Source: Callipepla californica brunnescens (Eukaryota; Chordata; Aves; Galliformes; Odontophoridae). Taken from it: DNA of 64,000 nt. Both the position numbers and the translations under genes were made by a program. Below the pieces are notes generated by a model, which saw only the letters and a program-made list of their open reading frames with translations, was not told where the DNA came from and made no database searches. Where the stretch lies: the NCBI GenBank assembly GCA_023055505.1, contig JALIRH010000013.1, positions 8,370,001 to 8,434,000 on the forward strand. The letters are read 5' to 3'. Positions 48,301-59,800 of this stretch are shown in pieces; positions within the stretch are counted from its first letter, which is position 1; each line of letters starts with the position of its first letter.

Positions 48301-50529
48301 TGCATTCATTTTTCTTCACAGGCTGCACCTCATTGGTGAGGTCCTGAGCTCCAACTTGAGTCTGTTTGCCTTTTTTTCTCAGGAAAAGTATGGGCATGGC
48401 TACCTTCATCCATCACAGGGCTGCTGGGCATCTCGTGCCTCCTCCTGTTTGTTACTTCTGTCATCTGGATGCACGAAGAAGGTAAGATTCACTGAACTAG
48501 TGCATCCTTGCCTGATGTCCTGGTAGCTGATGGGTAGAAATCAGTGTTAGGGTTTGCTGCTCTGTAGTCTCTGCCTGACCCAGGAGAAGCTTTCCCATCC
48601 TTGTTTAATTCCTTTTCCCATAGGTCCTTCTGCTGTCTTCATCCTGCACGGGCTCTGCTTTCTTGCTGCAGCTATGACCGCGGTGCTGATGGCGGTGATC
48701 TCTCGGTACAAACCAGAAGCACTCGCCTGCTGCCCAGCTCAGATCTGTGAGTTGCTGGTGGGGACCCAAACTCTTGGTGCTCAAAGTCCTACAGGAGCCA
48801 TGGAGCAACCTCTGAGGTTATCACTGAGGGAGAGATTAATCCTGCTGTGGGGCACAGCCATGCCATGCTCCCTGCTGAAGCCCATCTCCTCCCAGTACCA
48901 ACTCTTCCTCACCCATTGCCCTCCCATGCATCAGAAATTCTCCTCTTTCCAGGTGACCGTGCCAATCTGTACAGTAAAGCCATGACACTGGCAGTCAGCT
49001 TGTCATTCTCCTCGTTCTTGCTTCACAACTTCCAGCAGCTTCACAGTAAGGACTAGTTGGGTTTGTACTGTATGTGCCCTTCCTGGTGGGGAGGGCTGAG
49101 GTGTTTGTGGGGTTGGGTAGAGAGACTTCCTGGGTGGCTTTGCAGGCTGGTGCTTCAGGAAGGGGATCTGCACTTGGTGCAGCCATGACAAGCTATGTGT
49201 TGAGCGGGGAGGGAACAGCAGGCTGATGTTTGCCCCTGGAGCTCAAATGCGTGAAATCCAAGGCTGCTCTCTTCATCCTCATCTGGGTGACTTTACAGAT
49301 CTGGAGATGGTTAAGGGGGATGCAAGAGCAACTACTGACACTTCTTACTGTCTCCCTGGCAGAGCGTGGCTGCTCAGAGCCTGTTGATGTGACTGTCAGC
49401 TGCACCCTTGCTGTACTGGCAGCAATCTTGCTGCTGCTGTTCTCCTTCTGGTGTAAGTATCCAGTGGGTTCACATCCTAAATAGCTGCTTGATCACCAAG
49501 ATCCTGGGTTTGGCTCTCACACCCTGGCAGCAGCCCCTAAGGAAAGGGGAATCCCACACTTTTCCCAGGATAAGCAGAGCATTTCATAGCCCAGAACAGA
49601 GGCAATCTGGCAAAGCATAAAGCCAGTGGGCGGTGGGTTAGAGCTGCAGGGCTTGCAAGCAAGTTGGGTGTTCGTCTTCTTGATCTCCATCTGAAGCAGA
49701 GATCTTGTGGTCTGAAAACAGAGATATTCTGCTGAGTGAAAGCCTCTCACACCCATTGCTCCCTGCAGCCCATTTCCTTCCCATGCCCCATTAAGCATGG
49801 TGTTGGGAACCCAGCAGCTGAATCTCTCTCCTTCATTTCCAGATCACAAGAAGACGACGGATGCCATGCACTGCACACAGGCCACAAGTATCCATGTAAC
49901 TCACTGCCTGCCTCAGTGTCTCCTTCCCCTGCTATTGCTTTCAAAACTCCTCAGTATTTGATGAGGAACATGTGCTATTCAGTAGAAAGCACCCACCTGC
50001 CTTCCTGCAGGGTGACACAGGCTTTGTCACTACCCTGGGGGGACACCACGAGCCTGCTCTGGCCGTTGTGTTATTGCTCCCATGAGCATGCTGTGGGGAG
50101 CTCTTATGCAAAATGTGCGTGTCAATTTGGGTACAAACATGCTTCTACACCACACCTCCTCCAAGACACAGCTCTGTGAGTGAGGGAAACTGTGGGGTAC
50201 TACACAGCATCAGCATTACGTCTGCATGCCGTCATGTTGTACGCTTCAGTGTTTAGTGCCATGCCTCAGATCCTGCCTCTATGTTTTGGAGATACTAGTG
50301 GGCTCTGGGAGCTGGTACCTGTTCCCTGTCCTGCAGCTGAGTCGCAGGGCTTTGGGGCAGCCCTGTCCCACCTCACAAAGGGATCTGAGTGCCATGGGGG
50401 TTTATGGTCCACCAAAGGCTCAGTCCCATGTTTTTGCAGGTGAAAGAAGACCGAGACCAGAACAGAGACAAGAAGAGAAAGCTGTCCCTTCGGCATGCTG
50501 GAGATGATGTTCAGCAGGAGCCATGCTGA
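45304..50529 (+). CDS. C: diverged paralogue of B, V+C2 five-pass SLAM-like protein, leader not found
   Basis: Exons: V 45304-45645, C2 47246-47515, five membrane exons 47603-47719, 48383-48481, 48624-48746, 48953-49045 and 49363-49452, then tail exons 49843-49895 and 50440-50529. About 425 residues are encoded without the leader. Boundaries are phase 1 up to the tail, as in B. The V domain lacks canonical cysteines (ends D-S-G-V-Y-K-A). The C2 domain has K-L-T-C, W-K-K-D-G, S-D-C-G-S-Y-S-C and N-A-V-S-W. The motif W-M-x-E-E-G-P-S spans the exon 5/6 junction in both B and C, and R/E-G-C with V-D-V-T starts the last helix exon. The lysine/arginine-rich tail (K-K-R-K) has no tyrosine motif. The tail splice is ambiguous: donors at 49896 (used here) or 49889 give different C-termini. 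Sequence is far more diverged than B1 versus B2, so the duplication producing C is older. Confidence 0.75.
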
Positions 50530-52521
50530 GAAAAAAGGCAGTAAGGCATCTGCAAGCTCTTTCTGCTCTCCAGCAGAGCATGGGGCAAAAATTGTCTAAA
50601 TCTTTAAAAGAAAAAAAGGAAAGATACACGTGACAGACTTAACTGCGGGTGGTTCTGAGAAGCTCTGCCCAGCTGTTGCAGCTATGATGTATTGTTTGTC
50701 AGTATAAGAGCAGTGCTGACCCAGTCAGTGCTTTTTGGTGACAAAAGATTCCTGATCTGTTCTGCTTTCAGCACAGCTGCTGAGAATTTCCACTTCCTGA
50801 GCTGCTTTCTTGCTGTCCCCTTATGTGGTGCCTTATAGCTACAGCTATTGTGTGCTGCCCTGTGTGCCTTAGTGGTAGGACTGTTGATAAGGCTTTTAAA
50901 GCATCCCTGACCTCAAATGCCATGAGCTGCTTTCCATTCCACTGACCCAGCCTTGTCCTGCCAACTGGCAGTGTGAAGTGAGCTCTGCCTGGGCTGACAC
51001 CGGGACAAGGGGAGGGTGCAGTGTAGAGCTAACCCAAGTTTCAGCAAGTAATTGTGTGTGTTTTGTTGCATTGGCTAAAGCCAGCCCTGTGAGTGGGGAA
51101 AAATATGCAGCTTTGCTTTCTCTTTTTGGAAAAGAAATTTGAGAATAGGTTTCAAGATTTTGTTTGTTTTGACATTCCATTTTCAGTTGACATACATTCC
51201 TTACAAGTGAGTTTTCAAATGGGGTGTGTTGAATTGCAACCTGGCATTCAACTAAAAGTCTAGTCAAGAGACTTGATCAGATTTTTTTTAAGGAAGCACT
51301 CTCTTACTCTTCTAGAGTAAGCCCTGTAGGTGATCTCTAGAGTTCCCTTCCATCCCCTACAATTCAGTGATTACCGGAGAGAAATAGCCCTTGTAGTCAT
51401 GCCTTGTTTGTGTCAGTGCTTTTTGGCCATGTGTGCACTTGTGAAAAAAATATTGTCAAGAAGAGTGTATTTCCATGCAGGGGAGGAGTAAGATTTCATC
51501 AAAGGTCTCTGATTAACACCTTGAGAACTCACTAAAAATTGGAACCACTGCCACTGAACCTGCCTGATGCATCAGTGTCACAAAATCAAGGTCATATATT
51601 CTCTAGTTTTACAGTTTTATTGTTCACTTTTTTTTAAAGTGCCTTAATTTTAAAATGTTAAATATAATTTTTTTTATATACAGTAACTATATTATATACT
51701 TGAGAGCTACTCTGAAAACAATGCCACCTTTTTTTATGATGGCCGAGGATGTTAGAGGCAGATGCTTGTGGGATAATAGAAGAAGTTGAACTTTCCCACT
51801 GCTATTCCATTACATTTGTTGCTGTGTGACAGATGACAGAAGAGGGGCAGTCTGACCGAATGGTGCCTGGTATGGAAGGGCATGTGACCAAAGATGTGGA
51901 GCTGGATCTTTTCATGTAGAAAAACATGTATCTGTTGTTGTTCAACACCCAGTGAACGTTTATGGAGACCAAACAGAGTATGTGGGCACAGCGAGGAGGT
52001 GGGTGGTGCAGTGCACTGCAGAGTTGTGACAGTGGGACACCTCCGTTGGTACACGTTTTGACAAGTGTGGTGTACATTTTCTTGTTTGCTGCTGGTGAAA
52101 AAACATAGCTAATGGTGGTGACTATGTTGAAAAATAATGCTTTCTAACTGGTAATTTGATCTGACAAATATTTGTGTTTGTGCTCTTTCTTTATCAGTTG
52201 CATTTTCCATGCAAATACATATGAAGCATTACTTTTGGAGTGAGCTATGTATGTGCAGCTCAAAGCAACGCCTCTTTGCTCAATGTGGGCAATGTTGGAC
52301 GACAACTCACTAACATGTTCTTTCATGAGGGGGAAAAAAAAATGGATAACCCACTTAGGCCACCATTTCCTTCATTTTGCTACAGCTGCCACAATAGACT
52401 TATCCCATATGGATACTCCTAGCTTTGTCCCCGTTGTGTGGAGGGAGCTCTGTGCTCTTTGGGACCCAGCTCTGGGGTTGGATCCTCCCCCAGAAAGCTC
52501 TGCACCACAATTTTGGAGCCC
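50530..52521. other. Region downstream of gene C, no gene seen
   Basis: Probably begins with the gene C 3' UTR. AT-rich sequence lies near 51600-51720. No canonical AATAAA was noticed close to the stop codon and no other exon is recognisable. Confidence 0.45.
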
Positions 52522-52541
52522 GGGGGGGGGGGGGGGGGGGG
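52522..52541 (+). repeat. Run of 20 consecutive G, followed by C and GGGG
   Basis: An uninterrupted homopolymer, able to form G-quadruplex structures and prone to sequencing or assembly error. It sits in a G/C-skewed patch. Confidence 0.9.
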
Positions 52542-53739
52542 CGGGGAAGAGCCCTAAACATCCAAGCTACAGCTCAGCGATGTTTGGGGTCGCCACAAAT
52601 CCCATCCCCAGAGCAGGGAAACCCCCTGTCCCGTTGTCCAGACGCCTCTTGGTGGCCAAAACAGTTCTTAGAGCTGGGATTCAGACGTTGCAATGGCACA
52701 ACCCTGTGGCAGTGAGGAGAAGAGCATTATAACATCTTTCAAGCAAAGCCCTGCCAAACTGTCTGTACAATGCAGCAATTACTCACTTTGCGTGATAGCA
52801 AGCTGATTCATTTCTGAGCAGGATCTTGTTATTTCACATCTGACAGGAAAAAGGCCTGCTGTTCTATAATGTGCCATTTTGGTTAGAAAGGAGCTGCTGC
52901 CTGCCATGCGTCTGAATGACAGCCTCACACTGGAAGGTTTATAAACCCAGACAAACTTTGTTGCCACCGTGCAGTGCAAAGCTGACATTTCCTATGTCTG
53001 TATTCATAAGAAATGGTTCCCCCACTCCAACAGCAATAACGATTGTTTAGTTATGTTTTAGCTTGCTCCAAACCTGGATGAAGCACAAAGGAAGGTTTTA
53101 TGGTTTTATTTTTCTTAGGGCTGAGTAAGAGCTGTGATGTACTGGTGCCTGGAATGCTCAGGAATGTACCTGCCCAGGAGTTTCTTGATAGAGAACAGCC
53201 CTGATCACCTGCACTGTGGCTTTCTTTTATGATTTCTGGTTTAAATTCCAGAATTTCAGGTAAACGTAGTACTCTGTAGTACTCCCAATGACTGCAGAAA
53301 TTGAAGTGGTTGTCACTGCTCTAAGAGCCCAACACTGGTTTATTTCAACTTGAAACTACAGGGGTGTTCACTTTCATGGGGAATCAGAGCAGTTACAACA
53401 CCACGTTCCTAACCCATCACTGAAACGTGGTGCCTTCCTTTGACAAACTCCACATCTGCATGTTTCTGAGCAGGACGCCTTTTGCCTTCTTAAGCTCTTT
53501 CTTCCCTAAGAGGTGAAATCTTTTCTCTGTCTCGCTAGATCACTCAGAACCCTTCTATTTAACGTGTCTCTGAAACAGCCAAGTAGATAGCATTGCATGC
53601 TGGGCTGGAAGGAGGGCTTCCAAATCGCTGAGGTAAGCACAGATGTATTTGTTTCTTTACGAATTACGTGCTTGGCTTCAAAGTTGAAGAGAGTAAGATT
53701 TTCTAATTCGTGGTGTGCAGGTACGCTTTTTGAGCACAG

Positions 53740-53896
53740 ACCCCATTTTCCCCTTCGCTCTCTCGCTCGTACACCCCTACCCTGCCCGGGCTGAACCCCG
53801 CTTCCGGTACGAGGCGGAAATGGGCGTAGCCCCATCTTCCCGCCTAGCGCCCCCTGGCGGAGCGGAGGTTTAGAGAGCGCTGAGGAGTTTGCCTTA
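53740..53896. promoter_or_regulatory. Small CpG-rich patch with ETS-like sites
   Basis: A short CG-rich island (ctcgctcgtacacccctacc, cgcttccggtacgaggcgga) contains CTTCCGG and GCGGAAAT ETS-type sequences. No gene start could be linked to it. Confidence 0.35.
53847..53860 (-). promoter_or_regulatory. CTCF-type motif
   Basis: GCGCCCCCTGGCGG on the plus strand is, on the minus strand, CCGCCAGGGGGCGC, a full match to the known vertebrate CTCF core (CC-[GA]-[CG]-CAGGGGGCGC). It lies about 3.3 kb beyond the last gene of the cluster. Confidence 0.6.
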
Positions 53897-54407
53897 GCTA
53901 TTGGTACGTGGCTTTGAGAGCAATGCTCACGGACTGAAAAATACGATCCCAAAGCGTAAGCCAAGGGCAAATCTGCTCTTCACATCTCTTCCAGAAAGAA
54001 CTCCGCATCACCTGCTTTGAACTGCCGCTGAGCACCTTTTATATCTCCTACTCCCGTGTGCCTACAGCATGGGAACCCATAGCGGCTCCACTTCCTTACG
54101 AGGATGCATAATCCTCTCATACCCAGTATGCATGCAATAACACATCCTTAAGATCCGGAGTCTAACATCTATTTCATGCAGATAAAGCGGCGCTGTACTG
54201 AAAATCACATTATGACTTTGTACTGTGCGAAGACATGAACTCTGACTTTAAGAAATAAGTGAATTAAAATCCGTTTAGACAAAATGTGGTTATTTATTTA
54301 CTCTTTAATCCTAATACCACATTTCCCTGTCAAAGAGAAGTTTATCTGGAAATGAATTCATGTACCTGTGGTCAACTGAAGGTGACTTTGATGGACTTAG
54401 CTTTACT

Positions 54408-54690
54408 AGAATCATAGAAGTCTTTTCCAACCTTAATAATTCTGAGATCATTTAGTCCAACTATGCACCTACCACCAGTACTGCCCACTAAACCACATCC
54501 CTGAGTATTGCAACTACATGTTTCCTGAACACTTCCAGGGACAGTGACTCTCTGGGCAGCCTGTTCCAGTGCTGGACCACTCTTTTGGAGACTAAGTTTT
54601 TCCTGATACTCAACCTGAATAGTTGTTAAGATTTCTCCAGCCCTGACTGAATGTCCTTGCTTTGGTTTTATAAACATTGGTTACATATCT
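54408..54690 (-). repeat. CR1-type LINE 3' fragment (minus)
   Basis: 'agaatcatagaagtcttttc', 'catttagtccaactatgcac', 'gggcagcctgttccagtgct' and 'ttttcctgatactcaacctg' are antisense CR1 text in the normal order. Confidence 0.9.
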
Positions 54691-55097
54691 TTTAATCACA
54701 AGTAAAAGTACTGGTCATCTTGTTTGTGATATCAGGGTAATATAAATAAGTATCAGAGTTTTTATTAAAACTATGATGAAGGCAGATTTTGACTTGGGAG
54801 TAACAAAGTGGCTCCATTCAGCATGGCTGTACCAACTCACCTTCAGTCGGTTTCGCTTGTTCTTGCCTGACTCTTGGTTGCATGCATTGGGTTGCTAGTA
54901 GGCCAAGACTGAGGGCTGTTTTCCTGCTGAAGAAGGAAGGTGTTGTGTTGAGGAATGCAGTGTGGGCTGCTTGATGTGTGCTTCACTCCTTCCCATGGAG
55001 CTTGTGCATCTCCCTCACTCCTCCTCTAGAGCTTGTTTATCTCTTCCTTGACATGTTTTCCTTCTGAGCAAAATGGCAAAGATCATCTTTGGATTCA

Positions 55098-55128
55098 ACT
55101 GCAAAAAACAAAACAAAACAAAACAGAA
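55098..55128 (+). repeat. (AAAAC)n simple repeat
   Basis: About five imperfect units of aaaac. Confidence 0.8.
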
Positions 55129-55817
55129 ACTGCTATAGAAGCATCCAGTCAGTCCTGGACGGCAGCTGACCCCTTTCTATGGCCCTAGTCAGAGAAGCCC
55201 GCCTGCGAATAGACCAGAGCGAGCAATGCGGGCTTCCCCCACACGGTGGCACCCCCAGCTCACCTCTGCCCTGAGTGACACCGAGGGGCTGCCGCATGTA
55301 TCCCGCACTCGCCCCTTTTCCCTGCACACAAATTGCCCTGGCAGGACCCAAAAGCTTTGGAGCTGCGCTGAGGCTGCTAGGTGGCTGTCGGAGAAGGGAT
55401 GTGATGCAGTCGAGTGGACCATTGCATTTCTTCCTCTTTCTGTGGGATCCTCTGCACCTGCCTAGTGTATGGCAGAGCTGGTTGATCTGCTCTTCTGTTC
55501 AGGATCCCGGGGAGGGAGAAGCTCACGTTTGGAAACACTGCTTGATAATAGTTCTGCTCATCACTAGCTGACTCTGAAGAGTAACTCTCAAAGCTTCCTC
55601 CTGCTGTTCCTGTTCCCCATTCCTTAGCTCCCACCTGGGCCCTGTGCATCTCTCCACTGCTGTGATATTGAAGTGCTTTTTCCAAGCAAGCTCTCCAGAG
55701 CACCTCCAACGAATTTCACCAACATCTTTGCAGTCCATCTTTGTGCTAACACAACTATTACCTTCCTTTCTGCTTTTTTCTGTGCTCCTCCTTCGGCCCC
55801 CATTCCATATTCTGTCA

Positions 55818-55895
55818 CCACAGAACTGTAAAGATTGGAAAAGACCTCTGAGGTCACTTAATCCAACCACCCCATCCACCTACCACTGCTGGCTG
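55818..55895 (-). repeat. CR1-type LINE 3' fragment (minus)
   Basis: 'ccacagaactgtaaagattg' followed by 'gaaaagacctctgaggtcac' and 'ttaatccaaccacccc' is a short antisense CR1 3' end. Confidence 0.75.
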
Positions 55896-56689
55896 TAAGT
55901 TAAGAGAGGGAGTGTGAGCAATAGCATGATACAAAAGACTGCTATCATGATTTTTCATCGGTGGCAATGCCTCGTGCTGGGCAGCAAGCACCTGACCAGG
56001 AGGAGGACTGATCCCCACAGACAAGAGCTTGTTAGTTTGCTACAGCTGCAGCTACTGAGATATAAGGTCAGCTGTGTGGTGAATTGGAGGTGCTCCTGCT
56101 TGCTCTCACCTTCTTCCTCCTTTTTTCTTCCAGTGAGCCCAAGTCATCCATAAAAGCAGAAGTACTGGAGAGGGATGAGAGCATAGTGGCGGTTTCACCT
56201 TCAGTGCCTTACTGAGAAAAGGAAAAATATTTTTGCACGTAAAATGGGAGGATATGATGTATGTGTCAGCTTGCATACTTTTCTGCTCAAAGAGCAGCTG
56301 GGCACCAGCCCTGCTAACAGTTTATCATGCAGGGAGGGATGCTACCTTGAGTCAGAGATGCTAGTAGGTCAGCAAGAGATTAGGAGATTGTTGTGGTCCG
56401 GACGGCAGGGAAGCACTGGAAGAGCAAAGGCCAAATTAGAAACAGAAAGATGGGCTACAGACATGAGAGTTTGTGTAAAAACATGCATAGACAAGAGACC
56501 CTTCTTAGCAGCTGTTACTGTTTTGAAGGCTGCTGCAAGTGGTGAAGCACCCATTCAGCTCTGCCCTCTTGGATGGAAGACAAGAATTCACAGATGAAAG
56601 GTGGAGAAATCTCCATGCTTCAGTGATGGAGAGAAAAAGAAAGGAATTGCAGGTCCTCAGCACACAGGAGCAGGATCATAAAATCATCA

Positions 56690-56840
56690 AATCACAGAGT
56701 CATAGAATCTTTTGAGTTGGAAAGGACTCTTAAAGGCCATCTAGTCCAACTCCCCTGCAGTGAACAGGGACACCTACAGCTCAATTAGATGCTCAGAGCT
56801 TCATTCAGCATAACCTTGAGTGTCTCTGAGGATGATGTAA
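56690..56840 (-). repeat. CR1-type LINE 3' fragment (minus)
   Basis: 'cacagagtcatagaatcttt', 'gagttggaaaggactcttaa', 'aggccatctagtccaactcc' and 'cctgcagtgaacagggacac' form a clear antisense CR1 3' end. Confidence 0.9.
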
Positions 56841-59800
56841 TGGGGCAGAAGAACAGGAGATGTGGAGACAAAGAATATTGCTGCAGAGTGGAATTTGCTC
56901 CAGTGCAAGGTAACAAATATGTGTCTGTGCATCCTTACTAGTTGGGAAGGATTCGGAGAGGGTGGGTCAAAGTGGAATGAGGAGGAGGGATGACATCTCT
57001 GTGAGGAGTGTAGTGGGCTTCTTCCTTGATCTGTGTTAATTTTCACTGCTCCCTTGTATCCATCTCTCTGCTGTGTAGACAGTGAGATTATAAAGGAGGG
57101 CCTCTGCTGCTGTGAAAGGGTAGAAGCAGCAAATGGATCCAAATTGCTTGATCAGGCTTCAAAGATGCCCTACAGAAAAGTGCTTGTCTACACTGGGTCA
57201 GTCCTACACTGTGGCACATTCTTTGCAAAGTGCTGGGTCTGCATTGGAGCTAAGAACGGGATGCAGCAAGAAACCCCAGTGCATGTGGTACTCCTGGCAG
57301 TGAGGGCAGCAGCTGCGTATGGGATGGGAGGATCAAATCCTGACTTTCACCTCTGACTCTTTACGTTTCTCTCCATACCCACAGCATTAGGGAGAAAAAA
57401 AGTTGCGTATGAATGCTTTCTCTCATTCATCGTCTCCAACTTGGAGCTCCAGCATACTGACTTTGAGTCAGATCATGTGGATGAGATCTTGTACTGGGAA
57501 AAGCACATGTTGTCATAGCCATCTTTCTCCTGCCACTGTGCCTTTTGTACAGTATTATTAACAAATCTGTTTCTTCACTTGTGCTCTGGGCCATCATTCT
57601 GGTGGGACAGCGAGGTTAGGTCCTCCTTACCTTCCCCTCATCTAATAGGGCTGGCATGCCTGGCAGGGAAAGCTTGAAGAAGGCTGTAAGAAGTATCCCA
57701 GGCGAGCATGCTGTAACACTGCTAGAGGAGCATGGTGTGAGATTCAGGATTTGGGACTTTTCAGCCTGGGAAGCAGCCTTGAATCCATACCCCAAGGAGC
57801 CCACGCAGCAGCTAAACTGGGTCCCTGCCTGCATTTTCCTCTTGAGTGCGTCTGTTTGTTAAATAATGTAGCAATACAAGGTTCCTTGAACTAAATTTAT
57901 CTTCCCATGTAGCTATGGGAACAGTTGGTGGCATGGTGACGTTGCAGTCAGATCTGTTGCAAGGCTCTGGGCTAGTGTGGCTAAGCCCAGCATCTTTCCA
58001 CAGATGCTATCCTGCGTGGGAGCGTCTCCTTTCTCCAGGCCTCCTTTCTTAGGCTCTTTTATAGTCAGCAGTATAACCACACTTTTGACCCAGAGAATAC
58101 AGAAAAACATGGGATTCTGGGAGCAGCCAGAGGCCACACGTGGCTGTAGGGCCACTGTATCTCCCTGCCCTGTCTCCAACACGGCTCATGGGAAAAAACT
58201 AATGAGGGCAAGTTGAATTCACCGTCCTTCCTGAAGCACATTCCCTGGGTGTGGAAGGACAAGGGTGTGGGTGGCCAGCACAGCATTGCTCTTTTGACTT
58301 GACTTCAACACTTCATTTATCCTGCAAAGTCACCAGACCACGTGATAGAAACTGCTGGCTTAGATGGTGTCACCGGTTGTGCTGTATATGTTGCCCGAAA
58401 GTCAGTGTTGAGCAACATGGCTATGTGGATAGAGTGTGTCTCATCGTGCGTGGTAAGCACTTTGCTGCGTCCTTTTCCCCTGTGGCTGGATTTGCTTGCA
58501 TTCCTGCACTGCTTACTTTCACTGTTGCTAGTGCAGATAGAAAGGACATGTGTATGCAAGTGTATTTTATTTCCTACAGTCTGCAGGTACTGTGCCTGCT
58601 TCTACAGTTTTTGATTTCTCATCTTTCTGGCTGAGTCCTGGTTTGTTTCTAGCTCATGTTTCCAGATCTCAGATCTGCTTCTGCAAGCTCTCTTGATGTT
58701 TTCAGCTTGTGCTGCCTACTGTGTTTTCAGGTTAGTACTGTGGGTGGTAACACTGGACTTTGAAGGTAGCTCCCATATCTCCCTTCACTCATGGTTTGAA
58801 GGTAGCATTTATTATGTCCATTTATGTTTGTTTGTTTTTCTCTCTTTTTATTTTTTTCTTGTTCCTTTTAAAATCTTGTCAGCTGACCCTTAAACCACAA
58901 GACAGTACTCTCATGGCATTTCATTTTCAATAGAGCTGTTCAGGACATCGAATTTGCACTAGGAGATCTCAATGAATCAAAGTTTCCTTTCACAGTGTTA
59001 GACACTTGCATGAATTTTGCAGTAGCATGAAATATGGTTTTGCACAGACAGAGCCTTAGGGAGCAGCTACATTATTGGCCATGATAGGAAATTCTATCCC
59101 ATAAGCCCATCATCCTTTAAACATCTGCCCTGGGTATGGCATCAGACAGAGCTTTATTTTCTTCTCCAAAGCTGCTGCTGCAGCATCCACGCATTCTTTA
59201 TGCTTGGTCTCCACATGTGTTAGCTAGTAATCTTAGTGGCTGCTGCTCTTTGCACTTCTTATTCCATCCCATTATATCTAGCTCTGGGATCTGAACTTTC
59301 TCCCTAATACTACTTGACCTTATTCTTTATAAGATTATTTTCAAGCATCCCTGATGTTTGTTTCATCACGAGCAGCTGCACCTCGATCCCAGGAACCTGG
59401 CTGCATTGAGAGCCCACACAACTCAAAGCTGCTCCTGTTTCATTCCTACCCCTCAGGGAATGGGTGCCGTGCAGGCATGACGTACAGAAAGCAGACACTT
59501 GGGTGTTAGCGATAGGAATGAGCTTTTCTGAATGAGGAGGTGGTGAATAAAGGGCAGCTTTGATGCAAGCATTGATCAGCGGGGATCTGTGAGCCTGCAG
59601 CAGTGTTTAACAGCTTGCGAACAGTTAGCAGGTGTCATACTCTCGCCTCTCCGTGTCTCACATTGCCAGCAAGGCAAAATATGTACTCCCTACAGCAGTA
59701 CGTGGGACTGTGACATTTCTTGAGCTGATGTGTTTTTGTCTTTTTTTTTTTTTTTTTTTTGCTCGATGTAAAGAAATAACACAGAAAATAACTTTATGAT

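Noticed and set aside
52247..52732. 161-codon frame crossing the G run
   Set aside because: The Gly-rich part is just the G homopolymer, and there is no recognisable protein.
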